Shown: positions 56,400-64,000 of the stretch, piece after piece
How the letters are laid out: each line of letters opens with the position of its first letter
Numbering within the stretch: the first letter of the stretch is position 1
Assembly (NCBI GenBank): GCA_030762175.1
Contig: CM060831.1
Span: 29,440,001 to 29,504,000 of the forward strand
Length of the DNA: 64,000 nucleotides
DNA from: Metallyticus violacea
Taxonomy: Eukaryota > Arthropoda > Insecta > Mantodea > Metallyticidae
Direction of reading: 5' to 3'
The notes under the pieces: generated by a model
Told to the model about the DNA's origin: nothing
Seen by the model: the letters and a program-made list of their open reading frames with translations, nothing else
Databases searched by the model: none
Position numbers and translations under genes: made by a program

Positions 56400-58140
56400 G
56401 AATTACTAATTTTCATCACTGCGTGTGCCCTCAAGGTCCTTCTTACACTTCTTCTCCATTTATCCCTTACTCCATTTTAATATTCTTACTGTCATTTTGG
56501 ATAACGTTTTTGGTGCTACTGTTTCTTGTTGTAATTTGTCCCATTTTCCATCCTGGATACTAGACCTCCACCTTTTTACCATTTCACATTCAATTAAACA
56601 ATGGAACCAACTTTCCACTTGCCCACATATAATGCAATCCTTCTTTACAATTTATCCTTATTCCTTTTAAAAATAATATCCCTCTACGCATCCTTGCAAA
56701 ACCTATTTTTCCAAATTGGTTCCAAATATCTATATATTTCTCCCATCCCCAATTTCTTTTAACTACCTTATATAAATCTAAGGAACTTTTACCCTCTAAG
56801 CTAGCCAAGATTTCATGCTTATCTTCTACCCTCTGTCTCACTTCCTCCTAAAATCCTGAAACATCATTTTCAACCAATCCCCATGCATCTCCAATTTCTT
56901 TTAGTAGTTTTCCCACCTCTCCAAGCCAACACCCTCACCTCTTTGGTAGGTAAGACATTCATTATTGTTTAGTTTCAAACATCTATACCACATTTTAAGA
57001 TTCTTTGCATATTATTCCTTCCCTTCCTACTCTTATTTATTCTACCATACTTGCCCCCCATGGTGAACTTTTTGGTAACCCCAGAGCCTCTCTACAAAAC
57101 ATTCTATGCACTACATCAATCTTTACTGATCCCGTTAACACTCCCCAAATTTCCACTGCAGACATCACCTTTGACTCAACCATAGCCTCATAGTCTTTCT
57201 AATCATTTCATTGATAATGTTGGAACTTTATACAAGCTTATTCTAACAGCTTTCATAGCTAATTTACCTTTTGCTTGTGCACATTTAGACTGACCTCCCA
57301 CCTTTCATTACTGGTAAATCTCACCCCCAAAATAATCAAATTCTTTCACTGCCTCTATTAGACGTCTATTTATAAACCATCTCTCATATTTTCTTAATTT
57401 TGTTCCCTTTTTAAATGCTATTATTTTTCATTTATTATTATTTATCCTCAGGGCCAATATGTAATAATTTCATTAATGACATGTTATAATCCTATTACAG
57501 TTACTGTTCCCGTTATACAATCATCTACAAAAAGCAATCCTGGTACATTTTTCTTTGGGCAATGTCTAGTTTTTTCCTTAAACCTATCTAGGATATAGTC
57601 TATAAATAAATTAAATATCAGACTCAATTTACATCCCTGTTTCAAACCCAAATTTTGAATTGTAGATCTGTTACCTTTCCACTAACACAATACCTGCTTT
57701 CTGCATATCATTTTTTAAATCCTAAAATAAATTTGTTACTAACTCCCTTACATCTCAATGTATATGCATCCCTAAATAAATAAATTCAATAAATATTGAA
57801 TTAAATGCTCTCTCAAAATCTGCAAAGAAAATGTATGCCCTATCCCTTTTATTTCTGAAATATTTACCCATTATAGCGTGAATTTTGAATATATTATCTA
57901 TAGTTCTTCCTTTTCTAAAATCTGCCTGAAATTCTGATAATTTGCATTCCATCTCTGCCCACTCATATAGCCTTTCTGCTAATATAGCAGTGTATGTTTT
58001 ATATTGATAGTAAACTAATTCCTCAAAAGTTACTCGGGTATTTATACCACCTTTCCCTTTATATGTTGGAATGCTCATGCTAACTTTACAACTCTCTGGT
58101 ATTACCTTCTTCTGCTTAATGAATAAGTTGAACATTATTC
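56400..58140 (-). mobile_element. Non-LTR retrotransposon, RT to C-terminus, decayed
   Basis: On the minus strand from 58135: IPTYKGKGG, then YTAILAERLYEWAE, SEFQADFRKGRTIDNIF and FADFERAFNS (RT motifs with the first catalytic Asp). LLFVDDCITGT near 57540-57505 is the FADD/YADD box, changed to FVDD. Later, MSAVEIWGVLTGS near 57190-57150 and WGWEKYIDIWNQFGKIGFARM near 56760-56690 (shown up to the family-typical C-terminus) follow. The order is complete but frames are broken many times. Clade not resolved. Confidence 0.82.
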
Positions 58141-58772
58141 TCTTTTATGATCTTTTGTTACTTTTGGCAAAATGGCAGTGTTGGTTTATGCAGTTCCACA
58201 CCTCATCATCATGGACTTAGGAGTAAACCTGTTCTAGTGCCTGGCAGACAATCTTTTCAATTTAGTTTCACTTAGCACCTACGAAGTAGTAGTTTGCCTT
58301 TGCTTCAAAGATTCTTATATACAAATGTATAATTATTATGCTTAAAATGTAGAAAATGCTATATGTAAAAGATGGATGACAATCTTAATTATGGCTGAAA
58401 TCAAGTAATGAGGATGCTAATAATAATTTTCTTAGTATGGGTGTACAGAAGCATGAAAAGTTCATTCTCTAAGTACATTCAATTAAGATCATAGTAAACA
58501 TTTAAAATTCTTGAGTATTATTCTGCATTGACCAAAAGCACTGAAATTCATGCTGTTTCATTGCATTGATTGGAATAAATGTTACAAACTATATGACTGA
58601 ACAGCAATAACATCATTTGGGGTTAATTTGTATTCTAATCTGAATAAATATTTACATTAGTTGAATGTAGTTTCCTATTTACCATGATGAGTCTAAACTT
58701 AAAATATTTTGATTTTTATGTTTGCAACAAAATAATTCCTCTTTTTTTCATATTATATTTTTCACATTTCAG
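58141..58772. other. Gene 2 intron 2, end; nothing recognised
   Basis: AT-rich sequence leading to the acceptor TTCACATTTCAG. Confidence 0.5.
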
Positions 58773-59320
58773 GCCAATTAAGAAAGACCTGTCCAGATGT
58801 TTGAGAAACTCATTCAGCACTTCTTTTATTGAAGTTACACAGGATTGTAAAGAGAATGCAAAGAAGCAGGTATTATCTAGTAAATTATATGATAGCACTT
58901 ACACCAGCACTTTATGTATACAAAGCCACACATCCATTCATGAACATGAAAAAAATAAAACGATAACCGAAGGACGCTTAAAAAGCTACAAGAAAGCACA
59001 TAGTTACAAATTTTGTGGGAAGAGCTTTAACCGGACTTCTTATTTAAAGTCACATCTTTTGATACATGAGGGTAAGAAACCACACAAATGTGAAGTTTGT
59101 GTGAAGGACCTGGGCATATAATTTAAAGAGACATCTTTTGATGCATGAGGGTAAGAACCCACATAAATGTGAAGTTTGTGGGAAGCACTTTACCCATAAA
59201 TCTAATTTAAAAGCATTTCTTATCATTCTTGGGGGTAAGAAACCTCATGACTTTGAGGTTTGTGGCAAGAGCTTTACCAGGGTATCTAATTTAAGCAGAC
59301 ATATTTTAATGCACAAGTAG
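58773..59320 (+). pseudogene. C2H2 zinc-finger exon with every finger damaged
   Basis: After an acceptor ending at 58772 the frame opens [10 protein letters not shown] and leads into four C2H2 fingers joined by [16 protein letters not shown] linkers. Finger 1 lacks the first Cys pair member (YKFCGKSF, two residues missing). Finger 2 loses 5 bases near 59105-59125, giving a frameshift and TAA. Finger 3 has Phe and Leu in place of its His ligands (KAFLIIL). Finger 4 has Phe for its first Cys (HDFEVCGKSF). A fifth, more decayed unit follows to about 59390. The acceptor phase (2) does not match exon 2 (phase 0), so another exon may lie between, or this exon is not used. Linkers are unusual (HEGKKP rather than TGEKP). 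Confidence 0.7.
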
Positions 59321-59974
59321 AAAGCATGTGATTGTGAAATTAATGAAAAAAGATGTAAGCAGGCATGTACTGTTTAAAAACATTTTTCATTCATAAGTAA
59401 TGTAGGGATATAAACTGAAATATGCAGTGAAAGCATTGCTCAATTATCTCTTGTTGGTATTAATGAGGATAGAATTGAAAATTTAATAGGAATATATTTA
59501 ATTAGGAAAAGGTTTGTTAGAATTGTTAGCGATTAAAGTTTCATATCTTTGCACTTTGTAGAAAAAAAATGAGGTAGACATTTATCCAGGCATTGCAAGT
59601 TTACACATTTTATTAGTTATTTACAGGTGTTATTGGAATTGATATAAAATGTTAATAGAAAATGCATACAGTAATCCTTTTAACAATTTATATGTTGCTT
59701 TTGTTACAGTTAAAAGCATTGATTTGAAAACTCTTAAGTCATGAAGTAAATTCGTATCAAATGTGCTAATGGTAATACTTGAAATAGAAAATGCAAAGTA
59801 AAAACAGCCTAAACTCATAAAAATGAATACCTACTTTTTTGAATGTTTGTCACATTGTTATTAGGAATATGAAAATCCCCTGGAAGAGTGTAGTTAATAT
59901 TTTACTCTCCTATAGGGAAAAATATTTCCAATATCAAGAGTACCTATGGTCAAAATGATGGGTTGTTGGTTAGT
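59321..59974. other. No gene recognised
   Basis: AT-rich; first 70 bases are a decayed finger remnant. Nothing else. Confidence 0.5.
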
Positions 59975-60520
59975 TGCTAGTGGCCATTGTTGATGCTGAT
60001 ATTTATCATTTTTTCCCTAGCTCCCCAATATAGAGTTTCCATTATTTATTTATTTATTTCTATAAATTTGGCTGCACATCAGTAGATTCTCTTTGTTTAA
60101 GATAATATTCACGTTCTTACATAATGGGAAATGGTGGTCCTTGAATAATTTAATGTTCTAATAGGCAGTCATGCCCATCAATTAAGTGGAATTGGGTAAC
60201 TCCAATTTTTCTTGGTTTCAATAAAAGCTGTTTGAAAGTATTTACATCTTCATATGACTTTACTTTATGTTTTTTGTTGGATATTTTGTTGTTCTTGTTC
60301 AGTAATTAATCTTTTTATGAGTTTCAATTTTAAGGGAAGTTCTAGTTCAAAAGTTGGTTTTAATTTTACAGTTTTATCAGCAATCTCATTCACATGGCTC
60401 AGGATACATTGTAAAACTATATCTGTATTTCTAATTTGGATTGTATGATAGAGTTTTATTATTTCATTTATAATAACTGTAATTCATTATACTTTGTAGT
60501 GCATATATGATTAAAGCAAA
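59975..60520 (-). mobile_element. LINE 3' end with RNase H remnants (second copy)
   Basis: Matches 22985-23560 in order, including GTTGCTAGTGGCCATT, TTCTTGGTTTCAATAAAAG, and GGGAAGTTCTAGTTCAAAA on the plus strand. Both are antisense to the neighbouring gene and end at the same 3' point. Confidence 0.8.
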
Positions 60521-62084
60521 AAAATGTATAAAATGTAAGTATATGTGCAATTGTTCATTCCACTACATTAATTAATAAAGGATCTTGTGGTTTGCAAGTA
60601 GCACCAGCAGTTCTGTCATCGATTCTCGAGGTAACCTATCCTATGGCTCTATTTTCATGTAGAAAGTGATTAATGAGCAGTTAGCACATTATTGAATTAT
60701 GCTTTGAGTTAGTTTGAAGAGGTAGGGGAACATGATGACAGATAATTGGCATCTGTTTTTGTAGTATGGTAGTATGAAATTGAAATTTATTGAAAATATC
60801 CCAATGGACTACTTAATATATTACATTCAAATATGCATACTTTATTAATCCATTACAGAATGAGGTCTAAAAATATAAAAAATAATTTTAATCTTAACTG
60901 TTAGAAATTTTTTTTTTAGAGTTACTTGTTTACAATCTGATCCCAATGCATGCAGATGGTGGTAGTAAGAGTAATAGTGTAGATTACTTACGCATAATAG
61001 TACTAGCAAAAATACGTCTGCCCATCATATTATGTATTGAATTATGTTCAAGATAAATTCAGGCTCCAGATTTTCTCTTAATGGTATTTTGGTGAATATT
61101 TAGACATACATTAGTGTATCGAAGGAATGGCTAGCAAAAGCAAATAGTTGTGATTATACTTTTACCCTGGTGTCTGCGTACGTTCACTCTCCATTTATGT
61201 AACATATATGACTCATGTTACAGGCTTGGTCACAGTTGTCATGTCATTTTTCATTGTTTGTCATTCATCTTCAGATACATTTTAATGCAATTTGTGTCCA
61301 CTGCTCCCTTTGAAACAGTAACAATCCACTGTTAAGCCAAAATTTAATAAAAGACAGCAAGCACTTGGCTTGGGAAGTTGGATATTTGGTAAACAGACGC
61401 AGTTTAGATTTACAACTGAAATCTAATGTACCATCAATTCCAATGTGCATCCAAATTGTATTTTTTTTAAATGCTGCTACTTAGCACAGAAACATAAGCT
61501 ACACACACTTTATACAGTGATAATGTTTGTTCCTTTTTGATCTTCTTGCCAAGTTCAGTTTTAATGTCATAAGTTATATTACAACCAACCAGTGTCTTTC
61601 TGTGGATATAGTTTGAACCTCTTGCCAAAAGTTTGTATTTCTGTGTTAGATATTGCTGCTCAAATAGGGATAATGACAAGTATTATGTATATTTTGAAGA
61701 TTATGTTAGTAATGCAATCCCAATTTTTAGGTTTGGAATTTAAATCAGATGGAAAAAAATGACACCCCTCTGATATTTGAATTGCAAATTCACCTGCAGT
61801 ATATTACATTTCATTCAGCATAATAATCGGTCACATCACCATATTTTATCTAAAGATTCAAGGTTGGAAGGGCAGGTGTGACTTTACTCTTAATGGGAAA
61901 TATAACTTGCTGTTTTCAGAATTGTTTTAAAATAAATATTGTCATAGTGCTATTTATTCCTGAGATAATCGCTGTTTTATAGTTCACAATTATTCACTGC
62001 ATATTTAAATGACATGCAGCTCTGTAGCTGTCATAACAATGCATATTGGACTGGTTCTTCCATTGTATTACTTGTTCATTTTAC
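60521..62084. other. No gene recognised
   Basis: AT-rich. The frames at 61150-61335 (+) and 61679-61467 (-) have no motif. Confidence 0.4.
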
Positions 62085-62490
62085 ATTTGTAGATGCTGGT
62101 AGTGCTTCCATCAAAGAGGAAAGGGGAGGAAAGCTGAGTGGTGGTGGTGGTGTGCGCCTTCTTCACGACAAAGCGCCTGTGCGCACAGCTCTTGTTGCAA
62201 AGGAAGCTGTGAAGAAATGTGGCTTCAAGGAGATCGATCATCCATCCTACAGTTGCCCAGATCTAGCTCCCAGTGACTATTTCCTCTTCTCAAAACTCAA
62301 GAAGGACCTTCAAGGAAGGAAATGTAAACGTGACAAAGAAGTGATGGATGTTGTTTATGTCTATTTTGCAGACAAGGCTTCTATTTTTTTTGGGGAGGGG
62401 GGATTGAAATTTTAATTCAAAGATGTGGCAAGTGTATTGCAATAAGGAGTAACTATATCGAAAAGTGAAATATAGTTTTTGTGTTTATCA
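62085..62490 (+). pseudogene. Mariner transposase, C-terminal fragment
   Basis: Starts around SIKEERGGKL, then LLHDKAP, VAKEAVKKCGF, HPSYSCPDLAPSDYFLF, LKKDLQGRK and, after a one- or two-base shift near 62412, CGKCIAIRSNYIEK and a stop. These are the second and third catalytic Asp regions (HDNAP and PSDY types) and the end of mariner transposases. An extra Cys in SCPD makes the Asp-Asp spacing 35 rather than 34. The N-terminal half (DNA-binding region and first Asp) is absent. The frame before 62085 is unrelated. Confidence 0.85.
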
Positions 62491-62879
62491 TACCAATATA
62501 ATGGTTAGGCTAGAAACTTCATGCAATTAATTCTAAGTGAAAGTACTCCATAGTACCATCATGGAAAAGATGAACTGCATTAGTTATTCTCTCCACAGAA
62601 AGAAACTTTACAACTACGTGATAAGGAACTTGAATGAGGTGGTCATCAATAAGTTTGGCACTTTGACAGAGATAAGGAAAGACTTTGGGTGTATCTACCA
62701 GTTGTATTCTGTCACATTTAAGTGCAATGGAAAGTTTTGTGTTTGAACCACCCACTGAATATCTCATGAATTGCTTTTTTCAGAAGTACAAGAAGCAAAA
62801 ATGAAAAGAGAGAAAGGTATTTAGAATTTTTGACTGCAAAAATAACATATGCCTATCAAAAGATATTCAAAATGAGAGC
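62491..62879. other. Unresolved; overlapping open frames
   Basis: Both strands are open over about 62519-62767 (69 and 82 codons). The minus frame has protein-like composition (LIDDHLIQVPYHVVVKFLSV) but no family I can name. Confidence 0.3.
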
Positions 62880-63060
62880 AGTTTTGATCAGTAGACTTTC
62901 TTAAAATTAAAGGTTTGGTAAAAATAGACTTTAAATTAAAACAGAAGACAATGGCATGGCTTGTAGATGGAATGGAACCCTGGCATTTGGCATATGTCCA
63001 TTAAACAAAAATCTACTTTGGGCTTTCAAACATTTTTTGCTTTTAAATATGCTTTGACCT
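62880..63060 (+). repeat. Direct repeat, left copy
   Basis: About 180 bases repeated 965 bases downstream (63840-64000, cut by the window edge). Best-preserved core: TGTAGATGGAATGGAACCCT followed by GGCATTTGGCATATGT and AAAATCTACTTTNGGCTTT. Confidence 0.9.
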
Positions 63061-63839
63061 CCCTAAAATTACACCCAGTAATATAAATGGCACCCATTCT
63101 AGTTCTACAGGATATGCAAGATATTTTGTCCATCAGCTCCCACCCTTTCCAACTTTTCCCACATTGGTGTTTTACTTATCTATTTTTTCATTGAAGGTTC
63201 TATTTTATAGCTGTTGATAGGGCACCTTCTCAATAGGAAAAGTCCCCAAAGTTCAAGATCTCTCTCTCTCTGTAGAAGGCATGTGGTTAAAACATTTACA
63301 TTTGGTTTAATGGTGCATTAAAGAACACATTTATATACTCAATTGTCTTTTAAAGCAAAAGAGCTGTTTAAAGAATGTTTTATGTACATAAAAATAGTAA
63401 AAATATCAAAAGATATGGCATTAAAATGAAAAGCAATAGGCACATTTGCAATTTATTTATTTTATCCTTTCTTTCTTTCCTTTCCTTTTCATTTTTAGCA
63501 TCTGGCCAGCTCCTAAGGTGTTTCGAAACAATGCATGGAATTGATGGAGTGGTGAAGCAAGCGAGTCCACAGACTTCAGCATGTAATGTTTGTTTAAATT
63601 AATTAATCAATTTATTTATTTATTTATTTATTTTTGCTTTGACTGCAATTGTCTGCTTGCAATGTCATTAGATTGTGCAATAGGTGCAATTAGCATCTAA
63701 TGTTCACTTTTCCAAGGTTGGAAGAAATAATAGGGGAGAAAACTCAGGTTGGAATAGTGCTTTTATATTAATTTATTGTTTGATCGTTTTGATCATTTGA
63801 CCGTAGATATTCTAAAACTATGCACAAAATTAGAGGTTA
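63061..63839. other. Between direct repeats; one weak exon-like segment
   Basis: A T/C-rich stretch and CATTTTTAG precede an open segment (63499-63600, ASGQLLRCFETMHGIDG...). The splice-like context and higher GC are suggestive only; no donor is clear. A (TTTA)n run lies at 63610-63635. Confidence 0.3.
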
Positions 63840-64000
63840 TTGAATCAGTAGACCTGTTTTAAATTAAATTTAAATTGGAAAAATATACATTAAATTTAAA
63901 CAGATGACAATGACATGGGCTGTAGATGGAATGGAACCCTGGCATTTGGCATATGTTCTTAAAGCAAAAATCTACTTTAGGCTTTTCAATGTTTTGTGCT
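63840..64000 (+). repeat. Direct repeat, right copy (cut by window end)
   Basis: Second copy of 62880-63060, with similar sequence over its whole visible length. Confidence 0.9.

Overview
This is a eukaryotic, AT-rich, intron- and repeat-dense nuclear window. The content fits an arthropod or other invertebrate. Evidence: Penelope-like elements with an RT, non-LTR retrotransposons with an RNase H domain, Tc1/mariner-class DDE relics, two tRNA-derived SINE families, long (AAT)n microsatellites, and a C2H2 zinc-finger exon typical of arthropod families. Species cannot be named from sequence alone. No rRNA, free-standing tRNA gene, CRISPR or bacterial operon is seen.

Layout. 1-20 kb is repeat territory. 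A decayed Penelope-like element runs off the left edge (- strand). Next to it lies the first of seven copies or fragments of a family called here element A, which carries about 140-bp internal tandem units starting near GCTCTAG. Two of these copies sit inside a recent 3.9-kb tandem segmental duplication (about 12.06-15.96 and 15.96-19.86 kb).

20.9-37.8 kb holds a host gene on the + strand (gene 1). I can assemble six exons whose splice phases all agree (1,1,1,1,2, then stop). They would encode about 1100 residues: a short Arg-rich start, a long poly-Gln exon, a 2.6-kb Ser/Thr-rich exon with basic nuclear-localisation-like clusters and 3 tandem C-terminal repeats, a 43-bp exon, and an Asn/Thr-rich terminal exon. 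Two isolated lesions (a TAA in the Gln exon and a one-base loss in the big exon) break an otherwise coherent frame. Introns hold a LINE 3' end, a DDE transposase relic, a SINE, a second Penelope fragment, and several fold-back hairpins.

38.3-48 kb is again repetitive: four 455-bp tandem units leading into a Jockey-like LINE, an inverted partner of that LINE, other LINE remnants, and an element A copy with a SINE inserted in it. 49.3-50.1 kb carries a decayed, unidentified coding region. 50.1-51.0 kb is a nested SINE cluster with readable target-site duplications.

51.3-59.3 kb holds parts of gene 2 (+): two acidic 'IKEE' exons in phase 0, and a C2H2 zinc-finger exon in which every finger is damaged. 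Its introns contain a SINE and LINE RT fragments. 60-64 kb has another RNase H LINE end, a mariner C-terminal fragment, and a direct repeat that continues past the right edge.

All identifications come from reading translated motifs and comparing segments within the window by eye. No database search was run.
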